This document shows, piece by piece, positions 7,920 to 15,486 of a stretch of DNA of 29,735 nucleotides. The stretch covers positions 1-29,735 of the forward strand of contig CAKSDR010000015.1 in assembly GCA_934446095.1 (NCBI GenBank). The letters are read 5' to 3'. This DNA is from an uncultured Eubacteriales bacterium. Its GTDB lineage: Bacteria > Bacillota > Clostridia > Oscillospirales > CAG-382. Position 1 is the stretch's first letter. Every line of letters begins with the position of its first letter. The notes under the pieces were generated by a model, which was not told where the DNA came from, did no database searches, and was given only the letters and a program-made list of their open reading frames with translations. Position numbers and translations under genes: made by a program.

Positions 7920-8154
7920 AAAATTCACTCGCGGTACCACTCAAATTGCATATTTAAAAATATGCCTCTCTCGGACTCCACCAAGCCCTATGCCTTTACG
8001 CAGCAATCACGGGACAACTTACTCATAAAAACTTTCGGTTCTCCGGCTCGGAAGTGATAGAATTTAAACTTTCGTTTACCGGGTTTCCACCATTCCCCGG
8101 CTCTCTTTGAAACTACTTCGAAGAAATCCGTCTTCGTCACAGCCTTTATTATTT
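7881..8154 (-). promoter_or_regulatory. T-box leader, predicted specifier AUC (Ile)
   Basis: A tRNA-sensing leader upstream of the XRE-cupin-ligase gene. The T-box core GAGUGGUACCGCGAGUG is at about 7926-7942. Stem I has the apical CCGGG/CCCGG hairpin with a GGUG-containing loop and an AGAGAG bulge. The specifier reads AUC-A-CUUC-CGAG, with the codon at 8058-8056 and CUUC (8054-8051) pairing with GAAG at 8135-8132. This matches the layout seen in the other two leaders. Its 3' half is nearly identical to the Val leader (about 80 bases), while Stem I differs, so the two probably arose by duplication. A shifted UUC (Phe) reading is less consistent with the basal pairing. Confidence 0.9.
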
Positions 8155-8160
8155 GAATAT

Positions 8161-8189
8161 ATCTTATCACTATATTATTCATTTGTCAA
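8161..8189 (-). promoter_or_regulatory. Sigma-A promoter of the Ile T-box unit
   Basis: TTGACA at 8189-8184, 17-base spacer, TAAGAT at 8166-8161. The -35 box lies inside the last codons of the amidohydrolase gene. Confidence 0.87.
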
Positions 8190-9002
8190 TATATTTTGAC
8201 AATTTTTTTCAAAATTTATATTAAATAATTTCTTAGCGTTGCGCCACAATATTTTTTCACAGTCATCCTCCGAAAGTCCGAGACTGTAAAATCTCAACAG
8301 TTCCTCCGCCGGAGACCACATAGGGTAGTCTGTACCGAAAATAACTTTGTCGGTTCCATATTTTAATATTATGCTTTTCGCCTTTTCCGGACTCATGGCA
8401 TAAAGTGATGACGAACTGTCCACATACAAATTTTTATAACCGCAAAGTTTTTCCGCGGCCTCTTCCCACATTGACCAGCCTCCGAGATGCGCACCTATCA
8501 CAGTGATGCGGGGAAAAATTTCAAGTATAGGCGCAAGCCTTTCCGGGCTTGAATAATCCGACCTTTTATCTCCCATATGTATCAATACCGGAAGTTTTCC
8601 CTCACATTTTTCATAAATTTTAAGGCATCTGTAATCATCAATTTTAAATCCTTGTATATCCGGATGAATTTTAATGCCGCAAAGTCCATTTTCAATAACT
8701 TCCGCAATATCGCCGTCAATATCCCCGTCCGGGTGAACAGTTCCGAGTCCCGTAAGCGCGCCGCCCGAATTTTTAACGCTTTGAGATATAAATGTATTTA
8801 TTGAATGTACCTGATGCGGAGTCGTTGCGACCGAAAAAACAACACAATGAGTTATTTTAACCTTTTTTTCTGCCTGTATCATGTCTTCTAAAGTTCCGTT
8901 GCCGATTGTTTTCAAGCCGTAAAAACTTCCTATTCCCTCAGTCGCCCTTTCGGCTACCTTGTCGGGATATATATGGCAATGGCAATCTATTGCATATTGC
9001 AT
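8175..9002 (-). CDS. Amidohydrolase-2 family metal-dependent hydrolase or decarboxylase
   Basis: This 275-residue TIM-barrel protein is of the PF04909 type. It has the N-terminal HxH in DCHCHIYP, GIKIHPDIQGF at about residues 111-121, a histidine in VLIHMG, another in VIGAHLGGW, and the aspartate of FGTDYPMW. This is a full set of metal and catalytic ligands. The family includes ACMSD-like decarboxylases as well as hydrolases, so the reaction cannot be assigned. It is the third gene of the Leu T-box operon, 28 bases after the ligase fusion. A step in handling a branched-chain carboxylate or related intermediate is plausible. Its last codons carry the promoter of the next unit. Confidence 0.82.
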   Translation of the reverse strand: MQYAIDCHCHIYPDKVAERATEGIGSFYGLKTIGNGTLEDMIQAEKKVKITHCVVFSVATTPHQVHSINTFISQSVKNSGGALTGLGTVHPDGDIDGDIAEVIENGLCGIKIHPDIQGFKIDDYRCLKIYEKCEGKLPVLIHMGDKRSDYSSPERLAPILEIFPRITVIGAHLGGWSMWEEAAEKLCGYKNLYVDSSSSLYAMSPEKAKSIILKYGTDKVIFGTDYPMWSPAEELLRFYSLGLSEDDCEKILWRNAKKLFNINFEKNCQNILTNE

Positions 9003-9030
9003 TTAAACACCTTCTTTAATTACTTAATCT

Positions 9031-11484
9031 TCAAAGCCCGAGTTTTTCTATCGTTTCTTCCTTCATTTTATATTTTAAAATTTTGCCTGCCGCGTTCATC
9101 GGAAAACTTTCGGCAAAAATAAAATATTTCGGCACCTTATGTCTTGCCATAAAAGAATTTCCATATTCGCGCATTTCATTTTCGTCCGAACTTTCCCCGT
9201 CCTTAAGTATTATCCACGCGCATGCTTCCTCCCCATACTTTTCATCGGGTACTCCTATAACCTGAACGTCTTTTATCTTTTTGCTTGTAAGGTAAAATTC
9301 CTCAATTTCTCTCGGATAAATATTTTCTCCGCCTCTTATTATCATATCTTTAAGTCTTCCCGTAACTTTATAATATCCGTCGGAAGTCCTGCAGCATATA
9401 TCTCCCGTATGAAGCCAGCCGTCTTTATCTACCGTATTTGCGGTTTCATGAGGCATTTTATAATATCCTTTCATGATATTAAATCCCCTTGCGACAAATT
9501 CTCCGTTTTCGCCGTCGTGCAGTTCTTCGCCGGTTTCGGGATCTATTATTTTACATTCCACTCCGGGGAATGCGCTTCCTACAGTTTCGGTTCTGTGATA
9601 AAGATCTTCATTTACCTCACCCATGGTACACCCGGGAGAGGATTCCGTCTGCCCGTAAACACTGACAATTTCTTTCATGTTCATAAGGTCTGCCGCGCGC
9701 TTCATAAGTTCCGCAGGACAGTTCGAGCCTGCCATAATTCCGGTTCTCATGTATGAAAAGTCTGTCGTTTTAAAATCTTCATGGGCAAACATGGCTATAA
9801 ACATAGTCGGCACGCCGTTAAAGCATGTAATATGTTCGGAATTTATGCATGCAAGCGAAGACTTCGGAGAAAAGTACGGCAGCGGATAAAGCGTTCCGCC
9901 ATGCGTCATAACAGACGTCATTGTAAGTACCATGCCAAAACAATGGAACATCGGAACCTGTACCATCATACGGTCGGCAGTAGATAAATCCATTCTGTCG
10001 CCGATGATTTTGCCGTTATTTATAATATTGCTGTGCGTGAGCATAACGCCTTTCGGGAAGCCTGTCGTTCCTGAAGTATACTGCATGTTGCACACATCCG
10101 ACGGTTTTACAAGCGCCGCCCTTCTTTTTACTTCCGCCATGGGAACGCTCCTGCCTTTTTCTATCATGTCCTCCCATGTAAGACATCCTTTCATTTCAAA
10201 ACCCACGGTTACAATATTTCTTAAAAACGGAAGTTTTCTGCAATATAAAGGTTCTCCCGGAACATTTTTTTCGGCTTCGGGGCAAAGTCTTTGCATTATA
10301 TTTTTGTAATCCGAATCCCTGCAGTTTTCTATCATAATAAGCGTATGTGTATCCGACTGTCTTAAAAGATATTCGGCCTCGTGTTCCTTATACGCAGTAT
10401 TTACGGTTACAAGAACCGCGCCGATTTTTACTGTCGCGAAAAAAGCAATAAACCACTGCGGTATGTTTGTTGCCCACACCGCAACATGATATCCGCTTTT
10501 TACGCCTATCGATATAAGCGATGCCGCTGCCCTGTCAACATCATCGCGGAACTGCGAATATGTTCTTGTGTAGTCAAGCGCGGTATATTTAAAAGCGTAC
10601 TGGTCAGGATATTTTTTAACCAAAGTGTCGAGAACTTCAGAAAAGGTTTTGTTTATTACTTCATATTTGGGCCATACAAAAGTGCCGGTTTTTGAACGGT
10701 TATAAAATACCGGTTCGTCATGCGATCCTGATTCAAAGTTATTTGAAAGGTAGCACGAAAAGTGCGTAAGTACAATGTCAAAGTCGTCGGTTTCATCATT
10801 TGTATCGGCACAGATAAATCCGTTGTAATCAAGCGAACGGAGCGCAAAAATAAACTCTTCTGCCGGAAGGTCGCCGTCACCTACAAGCACGTCCTTATTT
10901 TCTTTTCTGTCGCCGAGACGCACATATTTTATATATGCGCCAAGCGTCTGTATCGTTTTCTGCGCGGATTCCTTTGCATAAAAATAGGTCTGTCTTATGT
11001 TCCAGCAAGCGCCAAGCGCGACTGATTCCGATTTATTTATAATGTCTATAACATTTTCGGTGTTTGCGTAAATCCCCTCGGTTTCTATCAGCAGCATAAC
11101 CTCAGACTTTTCCGCTTTCTTTAAAACAGGGCCCAAAATCCTGCAGATGCCTTCGGCGCCGGACTTGTCATGAAGTTTTATTATTACGAATGGAATATGA
11201 GCGTCCGCGGCAAAATCAATATACTTAAGAAGAAAGTCCGTGCTGCAATCTTCTTCCGTCACAAATCCGGGGTAGCATATTGCGGGAATTTCTATACCGC
11301 GGTTGACAAGTTTTCTTCTTGCGCCGGAAGTGTTTTCGGTCTTAAAAATGCTGTCCTTGTGTTCTCTCATTTCTTTTTCGGCGTCATATATTTCAAATCC
11401 GGAAAATTCATATTCATGCGCTTTGCAGCACATGTCGAAAAATGACGTACAGGGTACGTTTTTTGTAGAAAACGAAAATTTCAT
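9031..11484 (-). CDS. TIM-barrel (sugar isomerase-like) / acyl-CoA ligase fusion of the Leu T-box operon
   Basis: This is an 817-residue fusion. Residues 1 to about 250 resemble the xylose isomerase-like (AP endonuclease 2) TIM barrel. Residues from about 270 form a fatty-acyl-CoA-ligase-type ANL enzyme, with YTSGTTGFPKGVMLTH, VYGQTESSPG, GRLKDMIIRGGENIYPREIE and the C-terminal lysine in AAGKILKYKM. The barrel keeps a Glu in LIETEG. The usual DxxH reads NIRQ, the HxKD-like motif reads RLGD, and the terminal Glu region reads CADTND, so metal binding is probably lost. The start at 11484 is chosen over 11499 because GGGGAG lies between them. The ATG follows the LeuA-like stop by one base. Isovalerate is the inferred substrate from the Leu leader. 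Confidence 0.87.
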   Translation of the reverse strand: MKFSFSTKNVPCTSFFDMCCKAHEYEFSGFEIYDAEKEMREHKDSIFKTENTSGARRKLVNRGIEIPAICYPGFVTEEDCSTDFLLKYIDFAADAHIPFVIIKLHDKSGAEGICRILGPVLKKAEKSEVMLLIETEGIYANTENVIDIINKSESVALGACWNIRQTYFYAKESAQKTIQTLGAYIKYVRLGDRKENKDVLVGDGDLPAEEFIFALRSLDYNGFICADTNDETDDFDIVLTHFSCYLSNNFESGSHDEPVFYNRSKTGTFVWPKYEVINKTFSEVLDTLVKKYPDQYAFKYTALDYTRTYSQFRDDVDRAAASLISIGVKSGYHVAVWATNIPQWFIAFFATVKIGAVLVTVNTAYKEHEAEYLLRQSDTHTLIMIENCRDSDYKNIMQRLCPEAEKNVPGEPLYCRKLPFLRNIVTVGFEMKGCLTWEDMIEKGRSVPMAEVKRRAALVKPSDVCNMQYTSGTTGFPKGVMLTHSNIINNGKIIGDRMDLSTADRMMVQVPMFHCFGMVLTMTSVMTHGGTLYPLPYFSPKSSLACINSEHITCFNGVPTMFIAMFAHEDFKTTDFSYMRTGIMAGSNCPAELMKRAADLMNMKEIVSVYGQTESSPGCTMGEVNEDLYHRTETVGSAFPGVECKIIDPETGEELHDGENGEFVARGFNIMKGYYKMPHETANTVDKDGWLHTGDICCRTSDGYYKVTGRLKDMIIRGGENIYPREIEEFYLTSKKIKDVQVIGVPDEKYGEEACAWIILKDGESSDENEMREYGNSFMARHKVPKYFIFAESFPMNAAGKILKYKMKEETIEKLGL

Positions 11485-11485
11485 A

Positions 11486-12883
11486 TCAATTCTCCCCATA
11501 AACTATTTTATTGAGAGCGTTTATATATGCTCTTATACTGGCACCTACAATATCAGTTGAAATACCGTTGCCGGAATAAAGTTTTCCGCCGGAACGAAGT
11601 TTGATAACGGCGCTTCCCACAGCCTCCCGTCCCTCGGTCACGGCCTGGATCTGGAAATCGTCAAGTTCGTAATGATGCCCTATAATTTGTTCTATTGCAT
11701 GGAAAGCGGCGTCTATAGGTCCGTCGCCGGTACTCATGCCTCTGAGTTTTTCGCCGTCCCTTACAAGCACAATATTTGCGGTGGCATTTATTATGTTTCC
11801 GCTGTTAAGCACATAACTTTCAATATGATATGCTGACGGCACCTGCATGGCGCTTGACGCGATAATCGCGTCAAGTTCTCTTGCGCCAAGGTATTCTTTC
11901 TTGCCGGAAACCCTCAGGAACTCATTGTATACTTTCCCGAGATCTTCCTGCGGCAATTCATATCCGAGCGATGCTGCAAGCGCTGAAACTTCCTCTATCG
12001 TACTGTCCTTATTCAGTTTCACGTTTGTTCCGGGATTTTCCGCATTTCCCTGTGCCGCCTGTGCCGGCACGCCTGCTTTTTTGACGATATCTGAGCATAC
12101 TTTATTTGCCGCCGTAATATCAAGCCTTGTCAAAAGGCAAAGTTCCGTTCCTTTAACATGAAGAATATTCGCAAAAGTATCAAGGCTCAGTCCGTCATAC
12201 GGGAAAACCGATGTTTTGACCCCGTCGGCACCGACACCGATTGCGGACAAGGCGCAAGCCGCGGCCATGTTAATGGCGTCCGAAGTTTCGGCAAAGATAA
12301 AAGCGCCTTTGCATTCCGCTTTTATTTTTTCTGTCATTGCGGCAAAATCCCGAGGCAGCATTACTCCTGCGTCATCGCACAAGGTCACACTGCACGCACC
12401 GCTTTCACAGGCTGCCTTGCATACTTTTGCAAGAAATTCAATATCGGTTCTTGAGGCGTCTTTTGCAACAAATTCAACCTTTTCGCAAAGTTTTCTTGCT
12501 TTTTCGCAAAGGTCTTTCGCCATATTTAAAAGCACGTCGGGTTTTATATGATATTTATATTCCATTTGCATAACCGAAGTCGGAAGTACAATCTGCAGAC
12601 ACGGGTCGAGCGCGTACTTTACGCAGTTATATGCCCTTGCAATCTCTTCTTCGCAAGTTCCCGCCGGAATTTTTACACAGCAGTTTTTAATAAGTTGCGC
12701 AAGCGTTTTTGCTGAAATTTCATCTTCGCGGCTGTCTTTTCTTAAAGGAGAAAGTTCAATGGAATCGACACCAAGCATATCAAGACTTTTTGCAATATTT
12801 GTCTTTTCTTTGAATGTAAAAGAGGAAAGCCCGCCCTTTATTGTTTTTGCAAGCGTTACATCGGAAATAAAAATTTTTTTCAT
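11486..12883 (-). CDS. LeuA-like protein with intact regulatory domain but degenerate catalytic barrel
   Basis: This 465-residue protein has the overall 2-isopropylmalate synthase plan: an HMGL-like TIM barrel (about 1-270) and a LeuA dimer/regulatory domain (about 349-461). The regulatory domain is well kept, with STGDGPIDAAFHAIEQI and SGNGISTDIVGAS followed by AYINALN. The catalytic motifs are not. The usual DTTLRDGEQ reads DVTLAKTIK (residues 8-16), the HxH of HCHND reads AETSD (198-202), and the NGxGERxGN region reads VFPYDGLSLD. The metal-binding Asp and both His are therefore missing. I chose ATG 12883, which has AAGGAG upstream; a frame starting at 12928 begins inside the leader terminator. 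It is the first gene after a Leu T-box. A leucine-sensing, scaffold or altered-chemistry role is possible. Confidence 0.85.
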   Translation of the reverse strand: MKKIFISDVTLAKTIKGGLSSFTFKEKTNIAKSLDMLGVDSIELSPLRKDSREDEISAKTLAQLIKNCCVKIPAGTCEEEIARAYNCVKYALDPCLQIVLPTSVMQMEYKYHIKPDVLLNMAKDLCEKARKLCEKVEFVAKDASRTDIEFLAKVCKAACESGACSVTLCDDAGVMLPRDFAAMTEKIKAECKGAFIFAETSDAINMAAACALSAIGVGADGVKTSVFPYDGLSLDTFANILHVKGTELCLLTRLDITAANKVCSDIVKKAGVPAQAAQGNAENPGTNVKLNKDSTIEEVSALAASLGYELPQEDLGKVYNEFLRVSGKKEYLGARELDAIIASSAMQVPSAYHIESYVLNSGNIINATANIVLVRDGEKLRGMSTGDGPIDAAFHAIEQIIGHHYELDDFQIQAVTEGREAVGSAVIKLRSGGKLYSGNGISTDIVGASIRAYINALNKIVYGEN

Positions 12884-12910
12884 CTTGTTATTCTCCTTAT
12901 TTAAAAATAA

Positions 12911-12945
12911 AAAATCCCGCAAAGACATTTATGTCTTTGCGGGAT
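12911..12945 (-). terminator. Intrinsic terminator of the Leu T-box leader
   Basis: A perfect 15-bp stem (ATCCCGCAAAGACAT with ATGTCTTTGCGGGAT; 12914-12928 and 12931-12945) is followed on the minus strand by a T-rich run. Confidence 0.93.
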
Positions 12946-13183
12946 GATCAATCTTAAAAATTAACCACGGTACCACCCGTATTGCCATATATAAATATAT
13001 GACCTCTCTGCAAGGCTCTGCCAAGCCTTCGGCATATAACGGTGCCTGCCGTGACCTCTTACTGAAAACTTTCGGAAGCCATGCTCGGATACGAGACAGT
13101 TTACGCAGTTTTTTTCGTGCCTTGCACCAACCGGCAGTTCTCTTCAAAAAAATCATGCGAAAACTTAATATCTTCAATGCGTT
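12911..13183 (-). promoter_or_regulatory. T-box leader, predicted specifier CUC (Leu)
   Basis: A tRNA-sensing leader upstream of the LeuA-like gene. The core is GGGUGGUACCGUGG (about 12965-12978), with UG in place of the usual CG. Stem I has the apical loop GGUUGGUGCAA and the basal pairing GAUA/UAUC. The specifier reads CUC-G-UAUC-CGAG with the codon at 13095-13093. Because the downstream gene is LeuA-like, this leader anchors the reading rule used for the Val and Ile leaders. Sequence outside the core differs clearly from the other two. Confidence 0.9.
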
Positions 13184-13189
13184 TTCTGA

Positions 13190-13218
13190 ATTTTACCACA
13201 TATTTTTATCTTTGTCAA
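13190..13218 (-). promoter_or_regulatory. Sigma-A promoter of the Leu T-box operon
   Basis: TTGACA at 13218-13213, 17-base spacer, TAAAAT at 13195-13190 on the minus strand. It starts 10 bases after the DUF1294 stop. Confidence 0.85.
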
Positions 13219-13227
13219 TATATATTT

Positions 13228-13539
13228 TTACATAAAATTTATATATAAAAAAAGCATGATAATATGCAAAATCACAATACACGGAATGCCTACAGTAAAC
13301 TTTTTATGCTTGGTTTTATGCCTGAATATATTCATTCCCAAAAGTATTCCGGCGCTGCCGAAAAACACGCAAAGCAATATCAGCGTCTTTTCCGGGACTC
13401 TTGAATGTCCCTTTATTTTCGACACTTTTTTGTCGTATGCGCAGATAGCAAAACTTACCGCGTTTATAAGTGCAAGATAAACAAAAAACGGAGTGAAACT
13501 ATCTTTATTAAGAATAATTTTTATCAGAATATCGCTCAT
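13228..13539 (-). CDS. DUF1294 small membrane protein
   Basis: This 103-residue protein has about three hydrophobic segments and the family signature SRVPEKTLILL, then LGMNIFRHKTKHKKF. The function of DUF1294 proteins is unknown. It overlaps the pantothenate kinase stop by 4 bases (ATGA), so the two are translationally coupled. It is the last gene of the pantothenate unit. Confidence 0.82.
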   Translation of the reverse strand: MSDILIKIILNKDSFTPFFVYLALINAVSFAICAYDKKVSKIKGHSRVPEKTLILLCVFFGSAGILLGMNIFRHKTKHKKFTVGIPCIVILHIIMLFLYINFM

Positions 13540-14369
13540 TTTTTCTTATCGTTCATAAGAGCCGCACCGATTACCGTTGCATACTGAGAACTTTTCGGAA
13601 TTACAAAATTCATATTGAACATGCTGTTCAAAACGTCAAATCTTTCTTTTGTGTAAGGGACTGTCGTAAGATTTCCCGTAAGCACAATATCACGAAGTCC
13701 GCAGCTTCTTGCCGCAAAAACCGAAAGCATTCCGATAGATTCGAAAATAAGATTCATAATTCCCTTTGCAATATCACTCTTTGTCGCAACGTCAGATACA
13801 TTTCCGAAATTCGACGCAGTCATCTGCGATGGAAGAGCGCTTATAATATCCTTGGGAGAAATGTCGCCTATTCGAAGGTCTATATTGTCAAGGTTTCCGC
13901 TTTCCGCAAGTTCAACGATGTTATTGACGTGGGATACTCCGAGCATTTTCTTAGAAAGCCCGATAAGGGTTCCTCCGCCGACGCCGGTTCCTCCCATGTA
14001 TTGTATAATCCCGTTTTTTTTGGCGTGTACGATTGCGGTACCTGTGCCCATACTTACAATTACAGCGTCGGAAAATCCGGATAAATAAAGCCCTCCGAGC
14101 CCTATGCAGTCAAATTCGCCTACATGCTGCGTTTCGATTCCGAAAAATCCCGTTTTCATATAAGATGAACCCGCGCCGGTAATCATGATTTTTTCGATAT
14201 CTTTTATTTCTATGTTGTTTTCCGAAGTAAATTTGCCGAATGCGCCGTAACTTGACGCAATTTTATCGTTTGCCTTTACGTGAAGAGGGTGTATGATTTT
14301 GCCATTGTCGTCAAATCCGACAATTTTGGTCGTGCTTCCCCCTACATCTATTCCGATTATTATTCCCAT
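13536..14369 (-). CDS. coaW: Type II pantothenate kinase
   Basis: This cytoplasmic kinase phosphorylates pantothenate, the first step of CoA synthesis. The 277 residues show the actin-like ATPase fold, with IGIDVGGSTTKIVGF at the N-terminus (phosphate 1), VSMGTGTA in the middle and MGGTGVGGGT for the adenosine/phosphate region. This is the eukaryotic-like class found in Bacillota, which is generally less feedback-inhibited by CoA. It lies 24 bases after a probable pantothenate transporter subunit and directly upstream of the Leu unit. It may raise the CoA supply for the three acyl-CoA ligases. The family call is firm; the metabolic link is inferred from location. Confidence 0.9.
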   Translation of the reverse strand: MGIIIGIDVGGSTTKIVGFDDNGKIIHPLHVKANDKIASSYGAFGKFTSENNIEIKDIEKIMITGAGSSYMKTGFFGIETQHVGEFDCIGLGGLYLSGFSDAVIVSMGTGTAIVHAKKNGIIQYMGGTGVGGGTLIGLSKKMLGVSHVNNIVELAESGNLDNIDLRIGDISPKDIISALPSQMTASNFGNVSDVATKSDIAKGIMNLIFESIGMLSVFAARSCGLRDIVLTGNLTTVPYTKERFDVLNSMFNMNFVIPKSSQYATVIGAALMNDKKK

Positions 14370-14393
14370 ATCAATGCCCTTCCGGATTTTTCA

Positions 14394-14984
14394 TTATCTC
14401 TTCTTTTTTGACGCAGATATTATCGTATTTATTGCAGGTGCAAGTACGATATTAAGTACAAATTCCGCAATAAAATTAAGTCCTGCGCAGCCTATAATGA
14501 GAAAATATACAACCGTTGTGCCGTCGGAAACATAATTTTGAGAAAGCGTATCCGATACAAGCAGCAGCCCGCCGAGTATGAAAAGCCCCGTATTTACAAC
14601 AGGGGCCGCCGCTGCGGCAGCAACACATGCCGCACCCGTTTTACCCGACTTTGAAACAACTTTATATATTAATCCCGAGCAGTAGCCTGCAAGCGCGCCT
14701 TTTACAAGGCATATAATAGAAGTATATACAGGGTGATTTACAAAAAGCGTATTTGTAAACGGATCCGCGCCCGTAATTCCCGAGATCAGCACCACGATTC
14801 CGAAAACAAGCCCCAGAAAAGCGCCGTATTTTGCACCGAGCACTATGCTTCCTATTACAATAGGCACAAGCACAAGACTTATGTGCGTAGGACCTATATA
14901 TATATTGCCTGCAAGAGTCTGAAGCAGAACAACTATTGCGCTTAGCAGCGCAAGGGTTGCAATTTTTCCTGTTTTTGTACGCAT
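14394..14984 (-). CDS. ECF transporter substrate-binding (S) component, probably for pantothenate
   Basis: This 196-residue protein has about six hydrophobic segments. Its N-terminus (KIATLALLSAIVVLLQ), GPTHISLVLVPIVIGSIVLG and GAFLGLVFGIVVLISG are typical of S components of energy-coupling factor vitamin transporters, which share a separately encoded ECF module. Pantothenate (PanT-like) specificity is inferred from the adjacent pantothenate kinase. AAAGGAGTG precedes the ATG, and a consensus promoter with a possible operator lies just upstream. No ATPase or T component is present nearby, consistent with a group II ECF arrangement. Confidence 0.8.
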   Translation of the reverse strand: MRTKTGKIATLALLSAIVVLLQTLAGNIYIGPTHISLVLVPIVIGSIVLGAKYGAFLGLVFGIVVLISGITGADPFTNTLFVNHPVYTSIICLVKGALAGYCSGLIYKVVSKSGKTGAACVAAAAAAPVVNTGLFILGGLLLVSDTLSQNYVSDGTTVVYFLIIGCAGLNFIAEFVLNIVLAPAINTIISASKKKR

Positions 14985-15013
14985 GTCTTACACTCCTTTT
15001 ATCGTTTTACCAA

Positions 15014-15056
15014 AAGTATGTTGTTTAATGATACCATACTTGAAAAATTATGTCAA
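15014..15056 (-). promoter_or_regulatory. Promoter and candidate operator of the pantothenate unit
   Basis: TTGACA at 15056-15051, 17-base spacer, TATCAT at 15033-15028 on the minus strand. A perfect 7-bp inverted repeat, AAGTATG (15014-15020) and CATACTT (15035-15041), flanks the -10 box and start point with centres 21 bases apart (two helical turns). This looks like a repressor site; the regulator is unknown. The rest of the intergenic stretch up to the tRNA promoter shows nothing I can interpret. Confidence 0.7.
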
Positions 15057-15244
15057 CCTTATTTTTCCCCATGTCCTTGATAAGCGCGTATGGTATGCGT
15101 CTTCGGCAGATGTTTTGGAAATAAAATTTGGGAAACTCCCGAGCCAAAACTCACAATTTAACCCTCGGATTTTGTATAATTTCTACACAATATTTGATTT
15201 TTATAAAAATTAAACTATTATTTTGACAAAATTTAAAATTACTG

Positions 15245-15273
15245 TTGACAAACCAGTTTTAATGTGATATTAT
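15245..15273 (+). promoter_or_regulatory. Promoter of the tRNA-Lys gene
   Basis: TTGACA at 15245-15250, 17-base spacer and TATTAT at 15268-15273, with a TGn extension before the -10. It is about 70 bases upstream of the tRNA. The leader between them holds a small hairpin (AAAATGC/GCATTTT, about 15302-15327). Confidence 0.8.
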
Positions 15274-15340
15274 ATTCAAGCAGGCAAAAACACTGCGTTT
15301 TAAAATGCGGTTTTTCTGCGGCATTTTTTGTTTATAATAC

Positions 15341-15416
15341 GCCCTTGTAGCTCAGTAGGTAGAGCACTTGACTTTTAATCAAGGTGTCCGGGGTTCGAAT
15401 CCCCGCAAGAGCACCA
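15341..15416 (+). tRNA. tRNA-Lys (anticodon UUU), CCA encoded
   Basis: A full cloverleaf is visible: D-arm GCTC/GAGC, anticodon stem CTTGA/TCAAG around loop CTTTTAA (anticodon TTT), T-arm CGGGG/CCCCG with loop TTCGAAT, and an encoded CCA end. The acceptor stem GCCCTTG/CAAGAGC has one non-canonical pair, C3 opposite A70. All other stems pair fully, so I regard it as a real gene. Confidence 0.95.
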
Positions 15417-15417
15417 G

Positions 15418-15455
15418 AATCGGCAAACTTTCTCGATCGAGTTTGCCGATTTTTA
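15418..15455 (+). terminator. Intrinsic terminator after tRNA-Lys
   Basis: A 12-bp perfect stem AATCGGCAAACT/AGTTTGCCGATT (15418-15429, 15440-15451) is followed by a T-run. Confidence 0.9.
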
Positions 15456-15486
15456 CTTCTTGAATAATGAAAGGGGAACTGTTTTT

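Noticed and set aside
8040..8060. Reading the second T-box specifier as UUC (Phe) or UCU (Ser)
   Set aside because: Only AUC fits the codon-purine-basal stem-YGAG layout seen in the other two leaders.
12884..12928. N-terminal extension of the LeuA-like protein
   Set aside because: It lies within the terminator hairpin; ATG 12883 has AAGGAG upstream.
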